Source: Heracleum sosnowskyi (taxonomy: Eukaryota; Streptophyta; Magnoliopsida; Apiales; Apiaceae). Taken from it: a DNA stretch of 64,000 nt. The notes beneath the pieces are model-generated. The model was not told the origin of the DNA. It made no database searches and saw only the letters and a program-made list of their open reading frames with translations. Shown in pieces: positions 53,943-64,000 of the stretch; position 1 is the stretch's first letter, and each line of letters begins with the position of its first letter. The position numbers were made by a program, and so were the translations under genes. Location: contig CM061245.1 in the NCBI GenBank assembly GCA_030848705.1, forward strand, positions 65,250,006 through 65,314,005, written 5' to 3'.

Positions 53943-54887
53943 ATGCCGCCCAGAAAGAGAACAACCACAAGAGCTCCAGCTCATTCCGCCACCACCTCAA
54001 ATCGAGATAACCCTCATAATCCTGAAAATCCTCAGGTAGACTTAACCCAGCTTGTACAGCTTCTACAACAACAGACTGCTACTCTTGCCCAACAACAACA
54101 AATTATCCAAACGCAACAGCAGCAATTGCAACAGCAACCACCTAATCAGCCTGTAGTAAACTTCAAGGCATTTCAAGCGGTTAAACCTCCCAAATTTCAA
54201 GGATCGACAGATCCGACTGAAGCTCAGAAATGGTTAAAGGAAATTGAGAAAGCGTTCGTGTTAATTCAGGTTAGTGAGAAACAGAAAACGAACTTCGCCA
54301 GCTATATGTTGAAAGGTGAAGCCAATTATTGGTGGGAAGCAACTAAGGCATTAGAAGAAGAGGAATTAGTAACTTGGGATAGATTTAAGCAGTTGTTTTT
54401 GGAGCAATACTTTCCAAGGTATATGAAGGCTCAGATGGAGTTAAAGTTTTTCGAATTGATACAGAATAATATGAGTGTGGCTGAATATGAGAGGAAGTTT
54501 ACAGAGTTGGCAAGATTTGTGCCAGAGTATGTGGATTCGGAAGAAAAGAAGGCAAGGAGATTCCAACAAGGATTGAAACCATGGATTAGAGGACGAATCG
54601 CTATGTTAGAACTCAATACATATGCAGAGGTGATGCAAAAGGCGATTATTGTAGAAGGTGAAAGTGATCAGAGTCAGAAGGAAAGATTTGATAAGAAAAG
54701 GAAATTTGGACAAAGGGATGAAGGATCAAGCCAGGATGTGGTGGCAAATAAGTTTGTGAAAAAGTCAGGGTTCCAGATACCCAGTGGAGTAGGAAGATTT
54801 CAGAAGAATAACAATAATAGAAACCAAGAAAACATGATGCAAATTCAAAGGGCAACAACAAAAGACTCAGCAGATGGTGGTCCCTGA
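53943..54887 (+). pseudogene. gag: Gag of Gypsy D, cut off by a frameshift before the zinc knuckles
   Basis: The ATG in ATCATGCCGCCCAG gives MPPRKRTTTR, a typical chromovirus gag start. A Gln-rich region (QQQ runs) is followed by the Retrotrans_gag domain (WLKEIEKAF, NYWWEATK, LEQYFPRYMK, EYERKFTELARF). The frame ends at TGA 54885-54887 without a zinc knuckle. The knuckles (CYKCNARGHYSKEC, CFKCGKVGHISKDC) follow in another frame. The G run at 54850-54852 carries one base more than a continuous frame needs, which puts the break there. Fused gag-pol is usual in this lineage. Confidence 0.85.
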
Positions 54888-57800
54888 ATGTAAGATTTGT
54901 TTGAAGAAACACACGGGAGAATGCAGGAAAGCGGGTATAGTGTGTTATAAGTGTAATGCGAGAGGACACTACTCCAAAGAATGCCCAAATGCTAGTCAAG
55001 TTCAGAGAACCAATGTGACATGTTTCAAGTGTGGAAAGGTGGGACACATTTCTAAGGACTGTAAGGTCCCGGTGAAGAACAACAATTTGATGAGGATGGC
55101 GACAGCCCCAACACCATATTTTGTCCAACCAGCTCCGTCAATGGTTAGTTATGATTCCGTGCCTCAAGCTCCAGGACAACGACTCTTAGGCTACCAAGAC
55201 CCCATTCCTTCAGACCAGGTCAGAACCTTGAATATGAGCATGACAGACGCTGTGCAGAGTTCAGAAGTAGTAGCAGGTACGCTTCTTGTTAATTCTATTT
55301 CAGCAAAAGTATTGATTGATACCGGTGCGACTAGGTCATTTATATCTAAAGAGTTTGCCGGAAAATTGGGTTGTGCGACTTTAAGGTTAGAAGGTATGTT
55401 GAATATAGTATTAGCCAATCAGGAGAAAGTACAAGTGAATCAAGTTTGTCCGAAATGTGAGGTTAGTATAGAAGGTTATCCTTTCCCTGTAAATTTGATA
55501 CCCTTCCAGTTAAGGGAATTTGATGTTATACTGGGAATGGATTGGTTGATAGAGCATAATGCACAAATCGATTGTAGGAATAAAAAAGTAATTCTACATA
55601 CGTCAAAAGGAAAGAAAGTGGTATTTAAAGGACAGAAGCAGAAAAATTTGTTTCTTACTATGATGCAAGCTAGAAGATTAATGAGACATGGGTGTAAAGC
55701 TTATCTTACGTATGTGATAGATAAGAGTAAGGAAGGACCTAAGCTAGAAGATATTCCTGTAGTTAACAAATTTCCAGACGTTTTTTCCGATGAGTTACCA
55801 GGTTTACCTCCAGACCGACAGATCGAATTTTCGATAGAATTAGCTCCAGGTTCAGAACCAGTGTCGAAAGCGCCGTATCGCATGGCTCCAGCTGAAATGA
55901 AAGAACTAGCATCGCAGTTGCAAGATTTGTTGGATAAAGGAGTTATAAGGCCAAGTTCATCACCCTGGGGAGCTCCAGTTTTGTTTGTAAGGAAAAAGGA
56001 CGGAAGCATGAGGTTGTGTATAGATTATCGTGAGTTGAATAAGTTAACTATCAAGAACAAGTATCCGTTGCCAAGGATTGATGATTTGTTTGACAAGTTA
56101 AAAGGAGCAACAAGTTTCTCAAAGATTGATCTACGCTCAGGATATCATCAACTGAAGATTAAGCCGGAAGATGTGCCTAAGACAACGTTCAGAAATAGGT
56201 ACGGGCATTATGAGTTTTTAGTAATGGCTTTTGGATTAACAAATGCGCCCGCAGCTTTTATGGATTTGATGAACCGGGTGTTCAAGAAATATTTAGATAA
56301 GTTCGTGATAGTGTTCATCGATGATATATTGATTTATTCAAAGACGGAAGCGGAACATGCGGAACATTTAAGGTTGGCGTTAGAGATTTTGAGGAAAGAG
56401 AAGTTATATGCGAAGTTTTCTAAGTGCGAGTTTTGGTTAAAAGAAGTATAGTTTCTTGGACATAGAATTAGTCGTGAAGGTGTAAAAGTGGATCCAGCCA
56501 AGATCGAAGCTGTGATGAAATGGGAAAGACCAAGGACACCGACTGAAGTCAGAAGCTTCTTAGGATTGGCAGGATATTATCGTAGATTTGTAAAGGACTT
56601 TTCAAAGATTTCAGTGCCATTAACCAAGTTGACCAGGAAGAATGAGAAGTTTGAGTGGAATAATAAATGTGAGGATAGTTTCCAAGAACTTAAGCAAAGA
56701 TTGGTAACAGCTCAAGTGTTAGTGTTGCCTGATGATAAAGGAGATTTTGTGATATTCAGCGACGCGTCACTTAAGGGATTAGGATGCGTTTTGATGCAGC
56801 ATGGCAAAGTAATCGCGTATGCCTCCCGACAACTCAAGCCACATGAACAGAGATATCCTACGCATGATTTAGAACTAGCGGCTATTGTGTTTGCATTGAA
56901 GCTATGGAGACATTATCTTTATGGGGAGAAATGTGAAATCTACACCGATCACAAAAGCTTGAAGTATATTTTCACACAGAAAGAGTTGAACATGCGGCAG
57001 AGAAGGTGGTTAGAATTGATAAAAGAATATGATTGTACGATTTACTATCACCCAGGAAAAGCAAATGTGGTTGCAGATGCGTTAAGTCAAAAAGAAAGAT
57101 TGAATATGCTAACGATGGCTAGGGAATTGTCGGAAGAGTTTGAGAAACTGGAGATAGAGATTTGTCAGTCAAGTGCTGAAAATGAGATGAATTTTAAGAT
57201 GACGTTTCTACCAGAATTGCTAGGGAAGATTAAGAAAAGTCAGGATGAAATAATGGATCAAAAGATGAATGAACTGACAGGAGAAGAGATTTGTACTCAG
57301 AAGGATGATCAAGGCATTTTGAGATTTGGCTCAAAAATTTGGATTCCAGATATACCAGAGTTGAAAGCTAAGATATTGCATGAAGCACACAATTCTAGAC
57401 ATTCTATTCACCCTGGTAGTACCAAGATGTATCATGACTTGAAAAGAAATTTTTGGTGGCCAGATATGAAAAGAGAGATTGCAGATTGGGTTAATAAATG
57501 CTATACATGTCAAAGAGTGAAAGCAGAACATCAGCGACCTGGCGGATTGTTACAGCCATTGGAGATCCCAGAATGGAAATGGGAACACATTGCTATGGAT
57601 TTTGTTGTAGGCTTACCCAGGACTAAGTCAAACCACGACGCCATTTGGGTTATTATTGATCGACTGACAAAGTCAGCACATTTACTGCCTATCAACGAAA
57701 GATATTCTCTAGACAAGATGGTTCATATGTATCTACATGAGATTGTGAGTAAACATGGAGTACCAGTGTCGACTGTGTCGGATAGAGATCCTCGTTTTAA

Positions 57801-58641
57801 CTCAAGGTTTTGGAGACAATTTCAAGAGTGTTTAGGAACTCAATTGCGAATGAGTACGGCGTGTCATCCTCAGACAGATGGACAAAGTGAGCGGACAATA
57901 CAAACCATAGAGGATATGTTACGAGCATATGCTTTGGATTTCAAAGGAAATTGGGATGAACACTTGCCCTTAATAGAATTTTCTTATAATAATAATTATC
58001 ACGCGAGTATTGGAATGCCGCCGTTCGAAGCTCTATATGGTCGAAAATGTAGATCTCCAATCTGTTGGGAAGAAGTCGGAGAACGAAAAGTAGTTGGTCC
58101 AGAATTGATTCAGCAAACTGAAGAAGTGGTGAGGATAGTTCGTAAGAAATTAGAAGTGGCCCAGGATCGACAACGGAAATATGCGGATCTTGCTAGAAGA
58201 CCGATAGAATTCGAAGAAGGAGAGAATGTGTTACTTAAGATATCCCCGTGGAAAGGATTATCTAGGTTTGGTAAGAAAGGAAAACTCAGTCCGAGGTATA
58301 TAGGACCTTTTGAAATATTGAGACGTATAGGAAAGGTTGCCTATGAATTGGCGTTACCTCCAAGTTTGCAGCACGTGCATAATGTTTTTCATGTGTCATT
58401 GCTAAAGAGATTCATACCAGATTCAAATTGTGTCATAGAATATGAGCCAGTGGAAATCCAGCCAGATCTATCTTTTGAAGAATATCCTGTTAGGATAACT
58501 GATATGAAGGAGAAAGTACTTAGAAATAAAACAGTAGCTATTGTAAAAGTATTATGGAGAAATCCCAAGGTTGAAGAGTTCACCTGGGAACTAGAAGATG
58601 AGATGAGAGATAGGTATCCTCAGTTGTTTGTATTAACTTGA
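54874..58641 (+). pseudogene. pol: Pol of Gypsy D with one in-frame nonsense codon
   Basis: Two CCHC knuckles (about 54940-55065), protease (IDTGATRSFIS, about 55312), RT (WGAPVLFVRKKDG, DLRSGYHQLKI, FIDDILIYS near 56316), RNase H (DASLKGLGCVL near 56761; DHKSLKYI), integrase HHCC (about 57380-57530) and core (MDFVVGLPRT, VSDRDPRF, DGQSERTIQ), then VHNVFHVSLLKRF and a chromodomain-like end (VKVLWRNPKVEEFTWELE). A TAG at 56449-56451 interrupts the frame inside RT, downstream of the FIDD motif, where related elements have Gln. The frame continues unchanged after it. The remainder (56452-58641) is fully open. The stop is one transition (CAG to TAG) away from sense. Confidence 0.93.
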
Positions 58642-58662
58642 TTCTGGGGACAGAATCCTTTT

Positions 58663-58674
58663 AAGGAGGGTAGA
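58663..58674 (+). promoter_or_regulatory. Polypurine tract of Gypsy D
   Basis: AAGGAGGGTAGA just before the 3' LTR, preceded by CTTTT, parallel to Gypsy G. Confidence 0.8.
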
Positions 58675-58675
58675 T

Positions 58676-61600
58676 TGTAATAGACCAAGGTATTTTAATA
58701 ATATTACATTGCTTGAGTATCGTGTGCGGCGATAATATAGTACAGTTGGGATATATAGATGTATATATATACGTGTACTCTAGTTGACGAGTCAACGCTA
58801 TCTGTGTAAGTCAGTATGGATTTACGTGCTTGTATGATTTGAATGCGTAACTGTGTGAATTGAAATGTTTAAGTGAGTTATTTGTATCTTAGAGTCATTT
58901 TAAAAGCACTGTTGGACTTTTATCAAATCATCAGAGTGTCTATAAATCATAAAAACCTTCTCTATAATGTCTATGTTATATTTGGAGACTTTTTAAAAAT
59001 ATAAGTTTATTTTAATTGGGCACCAATGATTTATTATGATTTTTTTTAAATCATGATTTTCCTTAAAGATGTATTAAACTGTAAAATCTCTAGTTAAATA
59101 TCTATAAGTCACAAAAATCTGATCTTCATATGTATGTGTTCCTAATTTTATATTCTTGGTTATAAAAATGAGAGTTTATTTATTTTCGGGATTTAAGGAT
59201 TTTTAAATGATTTTATATAGCAACTTTCGAATTAAAGTGTACTTCTTGTAAAATTCATATTTCAATATATATAAGCCCTAAAAATATTTTAAAAATATGT
59301 GTGTGAACCTCATTAGGTGTATTTTGTTTTAAAATTTTAAAATTTCAGAATTTATACAAAACCCATTTATTTTGATTTAAATGGCTATTAAAATAGTGTT
59401 TAAGTGGAAAGTGGGGTGTGAAAGGACAAGACTACCCTTGCAAGTGATAAAAGCCTTTTTTCTCTCTTTCTTCCTCATTCCACCAGCTCTCTCTTTTTTT
59501 TTTCTCAACCCCGTGAGCTCCCTCCCCCTTTACTTTTCATTTCTTTGATTCTTTTAAGCAAATTTTATGAAATTTCTTGGGTGTTAAAGGTTGTTTAAGT
59601 GTTAAGTGTTGATGGGTTGAGCTTTTCCTTGAGTTTTGTTGGTTGCATGCAAGTATATATTCGGGTGTAAGTATATGTGTGTCATAGAGAACTCAAACCT
59701 TGCGTGCAATAAGATTTAATAGCTTAATGAAGGTTGTTAATGGATGGGTTGCAAGAAATTCGAAGTTTGAAGGTGATTTGTGTCGGGGTGCCGATCCTAT
59801 GGCTACCATCGAACCAAAACCCCATCGGAAATGATTCCAAAGATGATCCGGTGGGCTTGATGATGATGATGTTGATGTTATTATGCTTGATTGATAAAGT
59901 AGTAAGTGTATGTATGATTTAATTAAGTTGCATGTGATTTTTATTCAAGGATCTAAAGTTGTATAGCTTGTAAATGGTGTTCATAAAGTGGGTTATGCTT
60001 GAATGGATGTCCTTAGTTGATTTTGTTAAAGAAAGAAACTTGCATGTGGTTTTCTTGTTGATCTTGTAAATTTCCAGATTTTATTAAGTTCAAATTTTAA
60101 GTTGTTAAGTGATGTTTCTTTTTGTAGTGAATTTGTTGACAATTATAGTGATCTGCTGCCTTGTATAAATTGTATAAAATCGAGTTTTAATCAGATGATG
60201 TTCGTTTATAAGTCATTAGAAAGGTATTACAATTGTCTACAAGTTTCCTTTTATATGTTTTCTGAAATTCCAATCCGAAGTTTGAGATTTTTGCCCTTTA
60301 AAAATTCGACCAGAAGTGTTTAGTCATTGTGAGCCCTGTTTTCAAAAATTCATAGTAAATCGATCGTACATTCAAATTTTCTGAGCCATATCATTCTGGA
60401 AATCTCTTTTCGAAACCTACAATTCTTATTTACATTTCATTTCCGGATTCTGTGATTTTAGTACACTAAACTTAGAAATACTAGTGTGCATATGTTCTGA
60501 CTCTGTTCTAGCAGTTCATTTTTTTTTTATTGTTTCAGAATTCATTACTTATCCATTTTTAACGAAAATTTCCTTCGAATTTTGTGTTCGGTACTTTTCA
60601 ATTTGAGATTGTCTTGTTAGAGTAAATTGAACTTCTTGCAGAACTGCTCATTGGTAATATCAAGTGTATCGGTCGTGTGGTATTGTGTATGGTTCTATTA
60701 GGCTTAGGGTTAGTAAGGTAAGGTATACTTGTTGTCTGATAAGTGGAATAATTGAGTTGGTTTATAAATATTTAAGTTTAATTATGTTTGTTTGGTGGTT
60801 AGTCGGATGTATCCTCGACTGGTTAGACTATAAATAGAGGAAGTGCTGCCGAAATTTCTATAACTACAAACCTTTCTAAAAACCTTATCGGCGCCTTTCT
60901 CAATTTAAGTCTTTGGTTATCAATCAGAGTACTATAACACATTAAATGTGTTGTGTGCTAATTGCTTATGTGTAAAGGTGTAATTATATATGTATATACA
61001 TAGGTATAGGATTTACGGCAAGGCAAGAGAGACTAACGCGAAGTATTACCTTTCGATTATAGGTCCGAGCAGAAGCAGACCAGGAAAGGAAATAGCAGTT
61101 GAGTCAGTAAGGAACACCAAGAGTCGGAAGTGAAGCAGCCTGTTAAGGCAAGTGATCACTTTAACCCCCTTATTGGTTGATAATTATAAGTATAATGCAC
61201 TGCTATCATACCATGTCATTGCCATGCCATAATACCTTTGTTAAACCCTTGGAAACAAATTCGAATTCTCAAGTTTCATATTGTTATTGCTCAAATCATT
61301 TGAAATATACCCTGAGATCATGTGAACCCTGATAACCCTGAGATTTCCATATTGCTATCATATTGTGTTCACACCCTACTGTAATACCTTTGATATACTC
61401 TTGAATCGGTTTCAAATGATAAATTTGTTATACTTTGCTTGATAAATTCCATAAGGATAATATCTTCGATCAATGTCTTGAATTCCTTTGAATAACCTTT
61501 TAAATATCCCCTCACACTGATTGTGAAAACTATACTTGGTTATAAACCAGATGGACAATTCCTTACTTGCTGATATAGATTATGTCATCTTCCTGATCGA

Positions 61601-62595
61601 TCATTTTAATATGATATAATACTTTGTGATCACTATCTCGACCCAGTTGAACAGTTATACCTTAATACTTGGAAGAAATTGTATAGTTTAATTCCATCAT
61701 GTTTTATAAGATAAAACCCCTTATGCTAGGCTGATCTTTTGTCAGTAAGTATAAGGAAGGCCGTGCGGTTTGATACTGAAAGTGATTGAAAAATGTTTAA
61801 AATGGATTTTTGAAACTATGGGATAAAAACAAAAATGTTTTAGACCGTGACGCCGGTCTGTTAATTTTATGGCTTTACTGAGCAATGGCCAATGTCAATA
61901 AGGGCTAACTAGGGATCCCAAAATAAAGGAGGAATCACACGTAAGGGTGTGATATCCGGAGCTATTCGCGGGCTGATCACCCGGCTAGCTCGTAGCGATC
62001 GATTGAAATCCCAAAACTTTAATTGTAAATTTAAAAGTGCTGATTAATATCAAAAACTCTGATTATTGTATTTCAAAACTATATTCGTTTAACTTATGTA
62101 TATTAAGGCTGCCTCTTCAGAATTGAAATTCAGACTCCATTATTATTCCTGTTGGAAACCTCGTTTTAGATTCATGTGAAATCTGACAACTGTGTCACTA
62201 TCACACTTTGAGCCGTTTTATAGCTTGTTATTTTACATTCGCACTTGCTGAGCATTTGGCTCATTACCTTGCTTTCTAACCTTTTTCAGCTAGTCTAGAA
62301 GATGGTGCGAACCTACCGTACTGCCCGTAAGAGAACCGGTGGGACTGGTAGAGCATTACGAGATCAGTTGGTGAGACATATAGGGTGTTAGCAGCAGATT
62401 AGATCACTCTAGTTGTCAGGATGTAAACATTTGGAAGTGTAATAACGGGTTGTAATAACGGTAGATATTGTTTTCATACTTGAACCTGTTGGCATCCTAG
62501 GTTGTGGGGTTGTGGTATTATATTTTGTGGATGTATCACCCGTCTTTATTATATAATTGTAATTATTATGTTAGTTTAGATTTGGGGGTGTTACA
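58676..62595 (+). repeat. 3' LTR of Gypsy D (3920 bases)
   Basis: Nearly identical to the 5' LTR. The 26-base shortfall is explained by a single gap near 60563, where 5' LTR sequence around 50752-50780 is missing. TATA box at 60829-60836. The ORF0 exon 1 copy (from ATG 62302) has its donor changed: CAGGTAGGG in the 5' LTR is CATATAGGG here. Confidence 0.95.
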
Positions 62596-62600
62596 TGGTA

Positions 62601-63851
62601 GCTAGAGGAACTTGCTTCCTGCTCATGATTGTTAGCCATTAGAGCCAAGTTGACATACTCAACATCATCATCTGAATCTTCACCATTACCAGCCCAATCA
62701 TACTCTTGAGACATGAAAGCCTTTTCTTTTTGCTTGAGAAGTTCAAAGTATTTCTTTTTATAATCAACAGGCTCAATTTTCCTGTTGCCCTTCTCAGCTC
62801 TGGGCTTTCTGCAATCTCTAGCAAAGTGACCAATCATTCCACAGTTGAAACATTTAGACTTAGACTTTTCAACCCAATTAGTTTTGCTAGGTTCAAAGTC
62901 TCTCCTTGGTGGCCTTGCTTCTGAGTTTCTCTTGAATTTAAACTTAGAAAATTTTCTTGAAAGAAAAGCAATGTGCTCATCAATCTCATCTAAGTCATCC
63001 AAGTTGGCTGGTTCTTCTTCTTCTTCTGTCATCTTGCCTTTACCCTTGCTAACATCACTCTTACAACTAGCTCAACTAGTTGTGGCTCTTGCAGCTTCTT
63101 CATTGTCATCTTTCAGTTGGTTCACAGATGCAATCAATGCAATCAATGCAATAGACCCACCTTTCTTTTGCACCTTCTCAATTTCTTCATCTTGCTCCAT
63201 TTCCAGCTCATATGTCTTTAAAGTTCCATAAAGACTTTCAAAAGTATAGTCTTTGTACTCTTGAGTGTTTCTCAGAGAAACAGTCATAGGCTTTCACTCT
63301 TTTGGAAGAGCTCTAAGAAATTTGAGGTTTGAATCCTTGGTTTGGTAGACCCTCCCATACAACTTTAATCCATTCAAAAGCTTTTTAAACCTACTAAATG
63401 TGTCATTTAGGGTTTCACCAGCTTTAAAGTGAAACTGCTCATATTGTTGTATGAGGAGTTGCATTTTGTTCTCCCTTACTTGCTCAGTTCCTTCACAGAG
63501 TGTTCTAACAGTGTCCCATACTTCTTTAGCAGTTGTACAGTTGATAACATTGTCAAACATCTCTTGCTCCAAGCCATTGAACAAAATGTTCATGGTTCTT
63601 TTATCTTTATGGACTTCTGCAATATCTTCAACAGTCCATTCTGAGACAGGCTTTGGAATTTCCACATCTTCAGCATCATCTGGCAATCCAACTCTAGATG
63701 CAAACTTCATGGGAACGTGTGGACCTTTCTCAATGCAGTCTACATATCTCTCATCCATAGACATGAGATGTAGATGCATTTTTACTTTCCAGTGAAAGTA
63801 ATTGTCCTTATCTAGAACTGGTATCTTTACACCTGCATCCTTCATCACCAT
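62601..63851 (-). pseudogene. gag: 5' half of gag of Sirevirus C (right of Gypsy D)
   Basis: The start at 63851 (MVMKDAGVKIPVLDKDNYF) corresponds to A gag. The Copia gag region and the first zinc knuckle (CFNCGMIGHFARDC) are present. In-frame stops: TGA at 63294-63296 (A has Trp) and TGA at 63072-63074 (A has Arg, CGA), both single transitions. An extra CAATCAATG-type repeat near 63135-63150 adds a few codons. It joins the left half at the TGGTA duplication. Confidence 0.9.
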
Positions 63852-63900
63852 GGTTTCTGTTTTGGCCTTGATCTTTAAACTCCTTGTATGTTAGGAGCTT

Positions 63901-63912
63901 GCTCTGATACCA
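63901..63912 (-). promoter_or_regulatory. Primer binding site of element C (initiator Met tRNA)
   Basis: TGGTATCAGAGC on the sense strand, two bases inside the 5' LTR start at 63915. Confidence 0.93.
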
Positions 63913-63914
63913 AT

Positions 63915-64000
63915 TGTTAATCCCAAATGACCTAACAGAATTGTAGAAGTGGGGGGGGGGGGTTGAATACAATTCTAGATATTTTTAAACATAAAACAAC
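63915..64000 (-). repeat. Start of the 5' LTR of element C (leaves the window)
   Basis: TGTTAATCCCAAATGACC, a G run (63951-63962), then TTGAATACAATTCTAG. It matches the three 3' LTR pieces in series, proving they belong to one LTR. The rest is outside the window. Confidence 0.93.

Larger units (their letters stand above)
48863..62595 (+). mobile_element. Element D: Tekay/Del-type Gypsy chromovirus inserted in C gag
   Basis: A 13.7-kb plus-strand element with 3.9-kb LTRs (48863-52808 and 58676-62595), target duplication TGGTA (48858-48862 and 62596-62600), initiator-Met primer site and polypurine tract. RT and RNase H precede integrase and pol ends in a chromodomain-like segment, which defines a chromovirus. 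The LTRs differ by few substitutions and a 26-base gap. It carries an additional ORF between the LTR and gag. One frameshift in gag and one nonsense codon in pol separate it from a full gag-pol. Confidence 0.95.
13889..64000 (-). mobile_element. Element C: outer Sirevirus (Copia), split by A, B and D
   Basis: This is the host element of the nest, on the minus strand. Its 3' LTR starts at 13889 (TGTTAATCCC) and is cut by element A after 10 bases and by element B about 40 bases later. It resumes at 38381 and ends at 39354. Next come decayed ORF3, pol and gag. Gag is interrupted by Gypsy D at 48863-62595 and continues to 63851. The primer site is at 63901-63912 and the 5' LTR starts at 63915 and leaves the window. 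Sequence and gene order match element A closely, so A and C are one family with C the older. C itself lies in the internal region of element F. Confidence 0.93.

Noticed and set aside
1..64000. CRISPR array, host protein genes or organellar DNA
   Set aside because: No regular repeat-spacer pattern, no non-transposon protein domain and no organelle gene was found on either strand.

Overview
This window is plant (angiosperm, probably eudicot) nuclear DNA made almost entirely of nested LTR retrotransposons. I see no host protein gene, tRNA, rRNA or CRISPR array. The plant assignment rests on Sirevirus-type Copia elements and Tekay/Del-type chromodomain Gypsy elements with initiator-Met-tRNA primer sites. 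No species is claimed.

Layout. 1-1150: GC-rich, directly repeated sequence with a minus-strand TATA box, probably the U3 of an old LTR. 1151-2455: AT-rich sequence with a diverged tandem repeat. 2456-4177: 3' end of Copia element E (minus). 4178 to about 11340: decayed Gypsy chromovirus G (minus), with a 4.5-kb LTR and a broken pol. 11345-12540: unassigned. 12541-13888: 3' end of F, a second copy of the E family. 13889 to beyond 64000: Sirevirus C (minus), which carries three younger elements. Sirevirus A (13899-27049, TSD ATCCC) and Sirevirus B (27094-38380, TSD GGGTT) lie in the first 50 bases of C's 3' LTR. Gypsy D (48863-62595, plus strand, TSD TGGTA) lies inside C's gag.

How the parts work together. 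Each Sirevirus encodes gag, then pol (protease, integrase, RT, RNase H) in another frame, then a large third ORF between pol and the 3' LTR. A has long open frames for all three and near-identical LTRs. B and C are damaged in protease and ORF3, and C also in gag. D has near-intact coding capacity broken by one extra base in gag and one nonsense codon in pol.

Most notable. (1) Each Copia family has its own short motif scattered through LTR and, where visible, the ORF3 leader and variable coding linkers: CGTTGA in A/C, CAGAGTTT in B, GGAATGACTATC in E/F. The C copies differ from the A copies in parallel at unrelated sites. (2) Gypsy D appears to carry a spliced extra gene (ORF0) upstream of gag. 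Exon 1 is in the LTR, the intron removes the primer site, and the donor is lost in the other LTR. (3) ORF3 in all three Sireviruses shares a conserved N-terminal domain and is preceded by a TATA-like box.
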